Below are positions 29,361 through 41,500 of a stretch of DNA of 64,000 nt, piece after piece. Below the pieces are notes generated by a model. That model was not told the DNA's origin. It ran no database searches and saw only the letters and a list, made by a program, of their open reading frames with translations. Location: the NCBI GenBank assembly GCA_903813345.2, contig CAIIXF020000007.1, positions 21,005,564-21,069,563 of the forward strand, in the 5' to 3' direction. Position numbers and translations under genes: made by a program. Within the stretch, counting starts at the first letter, position 1. The number at the start of each line of letters is the position of its first letter. Source of the stretch: Owenia fusiformis (taxonomy: Eukaryota; Annelida; Polychaeta; Sabellida; Oweniidae).

Positions 29361-29534
29361 CTAATCCCTGTCATCATCTACAAATTCTGCAAAGTTCAAC
29401 CATTCGTTTAGTTTGTTAAAAAGCCACGCTTCAGACTCTGTTCTTTCAGCACGACGGGAGTTGTCCATGTAAACACTGAATTGTTTCAAAATATCTTCAT
29501 GGCGGGACGTCATCTTCTTGACGAATTCAACAGT
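29361..29534 (-). CDS. CUB-ferritin exon 10: ferritin helices D-E and stop
   Basis: Acceptor TTTCAG; 57 codons, then TAG at 29363..29361. It encodes TVEFVKKMTSRHEDILKQF (helix D) and TESEAWLFNKLNEWL, which parallels the ferritin E helix P-E-S-G-L-A-E-Y-L-F-D-K. The 3-fold channel residues Asp131 and Glu134 align to Glu and Lys. The tail is acidic, DDDRD. Confidence 0.82.
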   Translation of the reverse strand, partial: TVEFVKKMTSRHEDILKQFSVYMDNSRRAERTESEAWLFNKLNEWLNFAEFVDDDRD

Positions 29535-32500
29535 CTGAAAGACATAGTTAGATATTTATTGAATTTCCATTGAATAATGTAATTATATTATTTTACCCTA
29601 TACAGACTAAACAGTGCAGATTCGGTGCGGATAATTCGACCGAGCATTCGGCTGTTCGGTGGAGACATGACCAGACATAAACCGACTTTAATAAAAAACC
29701 TATAATGAGCTTATAATAGCAATGAGGAAACATGGCTAAAGAAAATAACGAAACTATTTCCAGATTTTTTTATATATTTGTTTAATTATCATCTTTCAAT
29801 ACTACTCATTTGTAGCAGTTCCCTGTATTGCAGAAGTAGCATTTGAACAGCGTCACTTCATTTTGTTGATTGCTCTATGCTCTTAAAATGCCTGGCAACA
29901 AAACTGTATATATACAAATAATAATACATGCTGTCACCGTTTCATGTCTTCGTAAACTGTCTTCGTTTCCAAAGCGAGGAAACTGATTTGTACATAGCGC
30001 AATGCATGTCTGACATGAGATTTATAAAAATTGGAAAACGTTTAAATCGAACATGTGCTACTCGTGCGGATAATCTTTATAAACTATGAATATCTAAGCG
30101 CTATGAAAGAGAAGAGACTACACACTACACACGTTGATGATATCACAGCGTCACTGTAGAATGAAGAACACAACTATTTACACCATTTTTATTAGGTATC
30201 TTCTACATACACGTATATAAGTACACGAAACGAGTAAGTTTACTAAATACCACTTACATGTTAACTCAAATTAAAAAATGACCGTTAAATCCGCAACGCG
30301 CGCGCATCCGCACCGATTGTTTTCAACATAGCACCGTCTGCGAGGGTGTCATTAAAATGTCAGAGTGCCAAAAAGCTTCCATAACATTTATGAACATTGT
30401 TCCCTCCATGATGGTTTGTATTTTTGTTTCATCTTGTATATGAATTTTAGATATTCCGGTTTTTACTCACCGGCTGGTCTGCAAATGTTTTTGCCTCTTC
30501 GCCCGCAAGTTTTAATTGGGCAAGGTAGTCTTTGACGGCTTCCATGGTCTTCTCAAAAGCATCGTAGAGACACCAATCGTTAGTATGAGAAGCCTGAATG
30601 ATCAAATTAAAAATTAATGTATACAAAACTCAAATAGTTTAATAGGCCTTGGTCATTGTGAGTCCCAAAGCCACTACTTTATCTCATGCGTATCGTTGTA
30701 CGAGTGCACTTATCGTTCAAATGCACTAAACAATATAGTATTAAGAAATGCTCTCGGTTTGGAATTTGATTCTTAAATAAAACTGTAATTCATGCATTTA
30801 GACCATCGCTTTTGTTACATTGACGTAAGTCCTCAAAGCAACATACATTGGTAATTTAACGGACTTTCGTCAATGTAACAAAAGCGAGGGACTAAATATA
30901 TGAATTGCAACTTCATTTACGAAACAAAATCCAAATCGTAGAAATTTATTTGACCTAGACTATATTTTCTAGCTTTGTGCCAAATTACAATCTGCAACTT
31001 GATTTATAAGTAGGTTTAAATCGAGAAAACAAACAACTCGTAACCAGGAAGTTCATCCAATTTGTTACATTGACGTTCCGTCAAAGTAACTAGTTGTGGA
31101 ACAGTGAAATGGGTAGGATGATTCCAAAGTAAATTTCTACCCGGATGGAGAGCAATCATTTATAAAAGGAACATTTGTGTTTAATTAAGGACAATTAAAA
31201 TGTTGTTTCATGACTAAAGGACATACCGCTATCAAATCAATGTGGACACATCCTCCGCGATTTGTGAGGTAACTTTTTACTGTGTCGGCTTCTCTCCACA
31301 TGAAGTTGGAAAAGAAAACAAAAAAGTCAGCAACGTGAAAGAAAGCTACCTCATCACGCTTGAAATAAAATGCCTGAAATGGATTACATTTACATAGGTA
31401 AAACATATCAAGAGAGAGAGAGAGAGTACATTTATCCTTTCTCCTAAAGTTAAATCGACGTAGAATTAATTGTCTTGTTCCCGATATCCAAAACATGACA
31501 AGACTCTTATCTGCAGATCCCAAAAAACCGATGACCTGGCTGTTACAAATGTGTCATCTGCACACTATTATATGTACAGCATTGATATGGCAGCTACCAA
31601 AATGAACCGAGTGGGAGTAAAGGCATGACCGGGGCGGGGTCAACTGTTGTATATACAGGGTGGTCAAGAAAACTGGAAACTCTTATACCATTCTCCTAAT
31701 ATCTTTGTCATTTAAAGAAGTAACTTTGCGCATTTGAATAAACATCATGCGTTTTTATAAATTGTTTGCCAGTGTCATCGTCAAGATTGGACACTTGACG
31801 TATAAGAATGACCTCATGACAATGACCTCAAAAGTGAGATCATCTGTATCATTCAGACCATACCTGCTGAGGAATGCATTTGGATCATTGACAACTAGGC
31901 AGGTTTCCCTACAGCGCGTTGATGGTCAAACCTGAAGCATGTTGTTCAAAGTGCTGTAAAATTGTGACTATCAAATACGGTCATGAAATATGAAATTAGG
32001 GTAGTAGGAAATTGAATGATTTACAAATGTGTGAAATATTAGGGAGTAATTTTTTAAAATGACAAAGATATGAGGAAAATGCAGGGTTTCCGTTTTTAAC
32101 CACCCTGTATATCCATATCTTGAAAAGGCACATTGTAACACGTCTATTGAACCTTGAAAAGCCATATTTAGACTGAGAATTGAATTTGAACGGTGTTCAC
32201 GATAACTTTCAGATCCATTTCTCATTAAAATAATATGTTTTCCTTCAAATGGGTTCCTAAGATGATATAAAACTTTTATCTATCTAAACTTTCCGAAAAC
32301 TATGAATTAAGACACCATCTTAGCACATTTTTCAAAATGCTGGATTTATTCTCGATGAAGAAGACCTTGTTTTTCCCATTTCTATACTTGCATACATAGA
32401 TTAAACCATACAAAAATCTATGCATTAGCTAGTTAAGACGATATTTGGTGACCAAACTAGGCTAAAGACAATAGATAGAGTTATCCCCATATAAAGGTAA

Positions 32501-35500
32501 CTTGGGATATGTTATTTTTTCACCTCATAGCATTTTAAGTCAATGTCATAGTATCACTTGGCCTTTTATTTTGGTCCTTTTAAGGCCAAATTATCAAAAA
32601 TGGGCCTTTTTCCAAATTTGAGCCCAATTTTGGGTTTTAGGGTCCCAAAACATATTTTTTCTGACTTAAAATGTGGGTTGTATTTGTGGTCTGAATATAT
32701 TCATGCTCTTTTGCCAAGCCGGTTGTCTTTTGAGATCTATGATGCCTTAGAGTGTTCGAAAGCTCCCATTCAAACTAAAAAAATAAATCCACACAAAACT
32801 TACAATGGACAATGCGCTGTAAGCCAAGACATCCATACGGTTGTGCGCATTGGTTAAGAATCCTTGAGTGGTATATCGAAAGTTGGTCTTCATTGTTTGA
32901 CCACATGGCGCTAGATCTAGAAATAAGTGACAATGTCATTTTTAAATGTCTTAATTAATAACACCGCTATTGCTTTATAGTAATACTGATTTAATAATAA
33001 GTGAATTGCTTACAAAGATGGAAATAGTACACATAGCAAAATAGTGTTACTTTTAATCAAAGTACACTTGTAAATACAAAACGAAGATATCGTATGTTTA
33101 AATTCAAGACACTTTCTATCGGGTATCAATTTATTAAATGGCAGCGCAGTTGAAATGAAAAATAGGATGCATCAAAATTGATCAAAGACAAATAATCCTT
33201 TTTTAGTCTTGGCATTTTAACTTCTACTTACCGGTCCAAGTCACCTCAAATCCCTCTAAAACTACACTAGAATCAGAAGAAAACGAGAAGTAGAGCTGAT
33301 TATTGGTGCTTCTGATGTCACTGGGTAACGTTGTCCCACAGAACCTTCCAATTAAAGGAGACGACGCTGAAGGGCCATCATAGATTTCCAGAACGTCAAA
33401 ATTACAGGTTAACTGGTATTCCAAGTCGAAACTGTTGAACATCAATTGTATGACCTATAGAAAGCATCCAGTTGTAATTTCATTAATTGATATATTTTAA
33501 TATTAGTTTTCTCATTTATTATACGACTATACATTCTTCAAGTTTGACATCGATGATTTTGATAGACTCTTATCTGTTAACAACGATACATGCTAATGAG
33601 ATCAAAATAGGGTCCTCATGTTTCAAAATCTAGTCTACAAAATGAGAGGCCTTTACGCGCTCGTCACAAGATTTGCGTTTGCGCCTGCGTTGCGTTTGGG
33701 AATCTCCAATTTGCGCTCGCGCAACTCCTGCTTTGCGTCTTATCACGGGGTTGTTGCAACGCAGATCGCAACGTAAGTGGTAGTTTACCACATGCGATCG
33801 CAAAAATGTCGAGGGTGCACCCGGGTCGCGGGATGTATGACGTGGTTTCACACGGGTGAGCGAGTGTACTGAGAAGGATGTACTCTGATGAAAGTCTGTA
33901 CAGACGAAACTTTACTCGGTTGAGAACATGTAATGACAAAGGTGCACTCGGATGAGAGCGTGCATTGACTGACGACATGAGTGTATATCGAAAATTACAA
34001 TATCACAGTGAATATTCTGTACCTTGACATAATAGTTGACACCTCTCCCACCACCTCGAGACAGATGCTTAGGTTATTCCAAAAAGTCCCTAATTGTAAT
34101 TTGTAAGTTGCCTGTTGCAAAGAACCTCAAAGTTACGCCCATTTTTAGCGATGCCGGTGTAAAAGAAATTATGGTCCCCTAGGGATTATGGTCCCCTTTC
34201 CTTATGGCCCTTACTGGCCCTGACTGTGTATAAATAATAAGGAAAATAATTGTAATTAGGTCACCATATAAATCAATAGAGAGTAGGACCAAAATTTGAT
34301 AGGACCACCAACCCTTTTACACCGGGATGAATGTTGCGTTTCGTTTTCTTGAATTTGCGATCAAAATCATAAAATTCGAAGGCTTTAAAACACCCCTCAT
34401 ACCATTAACGACTCCTTCGATTTAAAGCACTTTCGAATAACATAAACTATTTTTTTATTACACCGCCGCCTTGATAAAAGAACATACTTACGCAATCGAT
34501 AAAGAAACTCCTAGATTGACACATTTAAAATAGATAACAATTGTCTTAAAGATGGGTAATATTTGCGATTGATTTGCGGCAGGGTAAGAGCAGGCCCGTA
34601 AGACATTTTTCTCCAAGGGGGGTGCGGTTTTTAGCTTACTAAAGAAAATATAAAATTGTCAATTTTTTTGCCGCGTAAATCAAATCGCGTAAGTCAGAGG
34701 GGGGGGGGGCTCAGTTACTCCCTATATTGGTTTGGAATTAACAAATGCAACTTCCAAAAGTTCCAATTGAATTGTGGGTGGGGGGGGGGTGTGAGGAGTG
34801 GTACACTCTCCCTAGAAAATTTTACAGTTTTGAGATGCTATTTGGTGCTTTCTGGGCACTTTCAAAGTGTAAGTTTCCAAGTAGTACGCCACCACCGCAG
34901 GAATAAGAGTTGAGTGAATAAAAACTGAGCATTCAGGGGGGTCTGGGGAAAATTTTGAAATTTGGTTGTATTTGGAGCGAATTTGCAACCATCTGGTACG
35001 CCTGTGCATTATGAGTCAATAAGAAAAATGTGTATTTTTTTCAAATTCTTTTGGGGGTGTAAGTGGATGAGAGGGTGAAGTGGGGTGTGGTGCCAGTAGG
35101 GGAGCAAGGGGTTGTCCCCCAGAAACATTGACCATATCAAGGTGCTATTTGATGATGTCTGGGCACTTAAAAAATGTCTGAGACAATACATGAAATTCAG
35201 AATATTTTCTTTTGTTTTGTGGGGGATGTGAGGGGTGGCTAACTCTCCTAGAAAATTTTACAATTTAAAGATGATATTTGGTGCTTCTGGGCACTTTTAA
35301 AGTGTATTAGTCAATAAAAACATTGAAAAACAATCACAATTTTTTTCAAATTTTGGGGGTGTCAAAGGGGGGGGGGGTGCCAGAGGGGGAGGTGGGGCTG
35401 GGGTGCCAGAGGGGGGGCAAGTGTTTGTCCCCCATATCAAAATTTACAATATCAAGGTGCTATTCGATGAAGTTTGGGCACTTTAAAAGTGTCTGTGCCT

Positions 35501-38500
35501 ACAAGAAGCTATTTCCCAAGAAAATTTTACAATTTTAAGATGCTATTTGGTGCTTTCTGGGCACTTTAGTCAATAAAGTCAATAAAAAAAATTTCAAATT
35601 TTTTTTTTGGGGGGGGGGTGTTAAGGGGGGGGGGGCTGCCAGAGGGGGAGGTGGAGTGGGGATGCCAGAGGGCGAGTAAGTGTTAGTCTTCCAGAATCAT
35701 TAACTTTATCAAGGATGATGATGATGTCTGTGCAATTTAAAAGTGTCTGAGACAGTACATAAAACAAATTCAGAACTTTTCCATTGTTTTGTTTGGGGTG
35801 TGAGGGGTGGCCCACTCCCCCTAGAAAATTTTACAATTTTACAACGCTATTTGGTGCTTTCTGGGCACTTTCAAAGTGTATGAGTCAATTAAAGAATTTG
35901 AGAAAATCACAATTTTTTTTTTTTTGGGGGGGGGGGGTCAAGGGGGGGGCGCCAGAGGGGGGGGGTCTATGCAAGTGCAAGAAACACTAACTATATCAAG
36001 GAGCTAGTTGATGATGTCTGGGCACTTTAAAAGTGTCTGAGACAAAACACTAAAATAAATTTAGAACTTTTCCATTGTTTTGGTGCTTTCTGGGCACTTT
36101 CAAAGTGTATGAGTCAATTAAAGAATTTGAGAAAATCACAATTTTTTTTTTTGGGGGGGGGGGTCAAGGGGGGGGGGCGCCAGAGGGGGGGGGTCTATGC
36201 AAGTGCAAGAAACACTAACTATATCAAGGAGCTAGTTGATGATGTCTGGGCACTTTAAAAGTGTCTGAGACAAAACACTAAAATAAATTTAGAACTTTTC
36301 CATTGTTTTGTGGGGGGTGTGAGGGGTGGCCAATACCCCTAGAAAATTTTACAATTTTAAGATGCTATTTGGTGCTTTCTGGGTACTTTCAAAGTGAATG
36401 AGTCAATGAAAAAAAAATTACAAAAAGAATATTTTTCAAAAAAAAAAATTTCAATTTTTTTTTTCACATTTATTTTGGGGGGTGACAAAGGGGGACCCAT
36501 CGCACCCCCCACCATCTGACGGCCCTGAAGAGCTATCGCAACGTTTTGGTCAGTTGCGATTGAAACATCTTTCAATTTGCAATTGCGTTGCATTGCGCTG
36601 AGCGGATGATACAAATCATGATTGCGATTCGCAAAAACTTGCGTTCCGTTGCGGTGCGCTAGCGAATCTGTGTTGCGACGAGCGGGTGAAGAGGCCTCTG
36701 GTCTCATTACTTGGTGAACACCCTGTGCTTACCCCGTTATTGGGGACTGTTATAACCCATTCACAGTTGGCATTATTCGGATAAGTGGTGCCACTTACCA
36801 GGGGGTAGCGGAATGACCCACTGGCTCCAAATAGATCACTATCGCCACACTCATTCTCCACTTTATCGAGATTTACAAAATGGAGATATTACATCGGAAT
36901 TTAAATATATATAATTGACTCTCTGATGTCATTACAATGACATATTAGTCACTAAAAACTACAATATACAAAATTGAACTAACTACTAAACTAACTACTG
37001 AATACAAAAATAATTTGAAATTATTTGAGTGAATGGTAGAGAACTATGCTAAATGCTTTAAAAATAAAGTCAGGACTGCCTCCAAAATAAAATTGTGTAA
37101 GGGTGCCAAACAAAAGTTTCTTTCTGTTGTGTTTTTCTTACAATTTATGATGAAATGTTCTTCATCTTCTAAAATACCACAAATATTACATAAACGTTCA
37201 TCAACAGGTTTTCGCTTACGCTTCAAATGACGACCAAGTTGTTCTATATATGTAACTTATGGGAACTAAGCCTAAATTTCCAAGACACATTCTGATGGGT
37301 ATACAGTGAGTGGCGTAGCCAGAAAGAAAAGGCAGAAAAGCGAAATACTGTTATTATTTTTTACAGCACTGATGATACCTATATTCTACAAGAGAAAGAG
37401 AAAGTTCCTAAAAGCTGTAAATATTTCACAATATTAAATCATGTGACTGGGGATGTCCAATCAAAACACAGTTCTAAAGATAGTCATTCTGGAAGATCCA
37501 GGATATATTCATAAACTCATTTCCTAACAGATCCAGAAGCTAACAAGGGGGGGGGGGGCAAATTTAAAATCGGGAAACCCCAAAATAGAAACGCGTCCAG
37601 TATTTTCGTCTGGTAAAACTGGAAATACTGGACGCGGAGCTCCATTTTGATCCAGAGAGAGGTAGGTGTAATTTTACTCGGTAGCCTATGATCATTTTAC
37701 AGTGTGTCCTTACCTAAAAACAGGCTCATCAGATTCCCGGGGAACATCCATTTATTATAAAATGACAGCTATTCATCTAGTTTTTCTGTAATGTGAGATT
37801 AAGCAAAGGAATATTTTGATCTTTTTTACCATTTCATTGGCAAGATATGCGATTTTCTTATGTATGAACTAACAATACAGCCTCCAATCTGCAATTAAAA
37901 GTGATTAATAAAAGAAAAATGACGAAATTTTAGAAATATACTGGACGCAAGCCTCTCAATACTGGATGGCTTGCGTCCAGTACATTTTCATTTCGTCAGG
38001 TATTTCTTTAAATTTTGTCATTTTTCTATTTTCGATCATTTCAAAGCTAAAATTTGCCGACTGGTAGCTGTATTTGTGTATTCTTATTCCATACACAATA
38101 AAGTTGCATATCTTGTCAATGAAATGGTAAATAAAAAGAAGTCTGACTCGATTCGTGTATTTCCTGGGAAAAAAGTATTTCTAGATAAAGAAACACTGTA
38201 AAACGATCACAGGCTACCGAGGAAAATCACACCTACCTCTCTCTGGATCAAAAATGGAGGTCTGCGTCCAGTATCTCGGTTTGTACCAGACGAAAATACT
38301 GGACGCATTTCTACCCCCTGTAAATTAAAAAATTGGCCTTAAAGCCCCTCCCCCTGGATCCGCCAGTGACACCAATGTATACAATCTAATGCGAGATTGC
38401 ATTGCTGAGTCAGCAGCAACAAAGTCAATCAATCTGAATAGAATAGCAAACCAATCTCACTTCTGTATTTAAGGACTAAAACATAATATGGACATCTTTA

Positions 38501-41500
38501 ATAAAATCAACATCGTTTTGGAGGACTATCATTGTAATTTCAGTTTTCAGTCAAAAATCCGTAATTTATTCTTCGGAAATACGAACGTTAAAGGTGCAAC
38601 AATTAGTGCAGGGGGGGGGGGGCATTCAACGATCATCGACCAGTGTCAAAATATATTTAAGTTTGGTTATTTCATCAAGACTAACATATATTCTTATTAT
38701 CTATAAAGAAACCCCCTGGATGAACATTATTTCAGCTGATATTCCTCTTGAAACTAGGTGAATCTTAAAAATCTATATGTGGGACTCCATTTATAGAAGC
38801 TTTGAAATGTATTTACACGGCTTAATGCTGAAATTTATAGTTATCTATACGTTTTAAGAAAATGGGTATGTCAAAGAAGATGTTAAGCCAAATATTGACC
38901 TAATAGCTATGAAAAAATAAAAAAATTCGAATTTTCTCAATACAGTCCTTGTTGCCCCTTTAAGTTAGCCTTGATAAACACCATTAAAATGTGAACTTTT
39001 TTCGATGATTGCGATACAGAATTGAAGAATATTTCTTAAATAGATCTTAAAAAGCTCTGAGGCAAGCGCCTCGTCTGTCTCATCCTAGCTACTCTACCAC
39101 CGGGTATATCATACTGAATGGCAACCTAAAAATAGGCATTCAAAAGGTTTAATGACTTGATGAGGATTTAAGATACAGTAAAACCTGTCTAAGCGGAACA
39201 CCTTTTAGATACCTCTTAAATGTGCTCCACTTGGGGGAATGTACTAAAAACCCTTCGACCTACGACCCTTCGACCCTACGACTTACTGGGTGTCAAGAAT
39301 TTTTGGAATAAATTTTATTGAAAAACCCTTCGACCTCTGATTTCCCAGTCCAGTTTACTAAATGATTACGTATAGTTCCAACTTGAGCTCCCTGTGCACG
39401 CAAATACGCATTTTACCTGGTAATTGTCAAGCAAAAATGTTTCAGTAGAAAAATTTCTAAAAAAGTTCGTCTACACAGCAAAAATGCGAACGCCGAAAAA
39501 AAACGTACGCATTTCGTTCGGGATTTTCACGCGAATTACGTATATGTCACGCATTGCGTTATTTTACTTTTTTACTAAAACTTGAAAAGTAGTTGAACGA
39601 TTTTGAGATCAAAAATTCGATGGGATTTGCTCCACCTCGCGTTGCTGTTATCTAGTTCTGAAATGTTTCATATCGGAGTGGCTCCAGGACCGACAATTTT
39701 GTCGGTACTGAAGACTGTCCAGGGGTATTTGCTGGGGTACCGACAATTGTCGGCACTCTATCGTCACCTAGTAGTGCCAGATAGAGAACCGACAATTGTC
39801 GGTACGCAAGTGGCTGCTGCGTGTTTTTGCTAGAGAGCCGACAATTTCATAAATAAATCCACTACGTTTACATTTCGAAATAACCTCATCACTGGTAGCC
39901 TAGTGGTTAGGGAGCACGACTCGAACACACTCGGTCCCGAGTTCGAATCCCGGCAGGACCTACTTTTTTCTTTTGAGGGGGCATAGTGCTTCTTTTGCAG
40001 TATTGAATCGTACAGGCATTAACTTGTAGTGAGCCATAATTTATTTCGACAAAAATTGAAGCTTACCCCCCATAGTGTAATATATCAAAATGCACCTGTC
40101 CATATAGGGGTTCGATTGACCTACATCAAATTATAGGGAGTCTGGTTACTTTTTGAGATATCAGCGTCCGTTTATTGTAACTTGCGTTTGCTACCACTTC
40201 CTCAATTCTGATATGACGGGCAAACGCGTAGTAAACATGCTCACGTTCGGAACTATTTTCACCTACATCGCTATTTTCGTAATTCAAATGAAAGTTGAAC
40301 TCCTCTTTATTTTGATACCAAATAGTGGCATACTAGGTACCCTAGAAGCCAACTATGGGTTATTTAGAATGATACCACAGGTTTTTAAATGGACTATATA
40401 GGGGTCATACCTTTTGGCGGATGGATATGGAACCTCATACCATAAGCTTCAAATAAAAAACATTCTATGGCTATTTTCTTCTATCTAATGGGTAGCAAAC
40501 GCCCCTTTCTACGCCTGATCGGCTCAGGAGAAATATCCTGTCTGTTTAGAATATATATAGCCGTTTACTCTGCATTAATAGCTCTCTAACGTCTTACTTG
40601 TTCATGTTTTTATGGGTTTTCAACGTTTACTACCATTCCCCGTTCCCGGGCTACCATTTTTTGACTGGTTTTGGTAATCCCCGGGTAACCGGGGCTAATG
40701 CCCTCCCCGGGTTTTGCACTTGTTCCCAAAATATCCGTATGATATCTGAAATATCCCCCCCCCGCGCATTGCGCATGCGCCAGAAAATTCGAAAATCAAT
40801 ATTTGTCGGTCCTCTAGCGTGTAAACACAGCATATCTCCCGTACAGACAATTTATTTGTCGGTCCTCTAGCGTGCCACCACATCAGAGTCTAGCCTTAGA
40901 ACCTCGCATGCTTTGGATTTTGTAGGATGCAAAACAAAGAATCTACTTATTTAGTTGGCATTAGCGAGCATTCTTCCGCTAGACCACCGTGATTTTATGA
41001 ATGGTGGGAGTAATTAAACGCTACTCATTTTGAATGCTATGATTCGGAAGTGACGTCACGTTCTTCATTTAGAAACCTTTCCAAAATCATATCGCCGGCT
41101 CCGATCGAAGTCCAGCTTTAAATATCTTTAACTCTCTTGGGACAGATTCTTAAGTTCTATACACAAAGTAATATTTCCAGCAACTTCATATGGACTGAGA
41201 AATATCTAGAAGGTCGAAGGGTTTTTATAAAAATATATTTCAAAAATTCTTGACACGCTGTAAGTCGTAGGTCGCAGGGTCGAAGGGTCGAAGGGTTTTT
41301 AGTACATTCCCCACTTGGGAGGTGTTCCAGTTATAGAGGTTCGTCTTGAAAAGAAGAAAGAATCATGTCTTTGTTTCCAGTTCATCCCCAGTGAACTAGC
41401 CTTCTACTTACCGGTCCAAGTCACCTCAAATCCCTGTGAAACTACACTAGAATCAGAAGAAAACGAGAAGTAGAGCTGATCATTGGTGCTTCTGATGTCA

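Larger units (their letters stand above)
39236..41310. mobile_element. TIR element with 9-bp target duplication, about 2.1 kb (MULE-like?)
   Basis: A perfect 9-bp flank CCACTTGGG occurs at 39227-39235 and 41311-41319. The termini GGAATGTACTAAAAACCCTT match in inverted orientation and extend for about 100 bp, including repeated CTTCGACC / CCTACGAC words and GTGTCAAGAATTTTTG. A 9-bp duplication with long terminal repeats is the Mutator/MULE pattern. No transposase frame is seen. It carries two tRNA-like segments and a run of palindromes as internal cargo. It lies in CUB-ferritin intron 4 and seems inserted into another repeat that starts TACAGTAAAACCTGTCTAAG at 39175. Confidence 0.75.
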
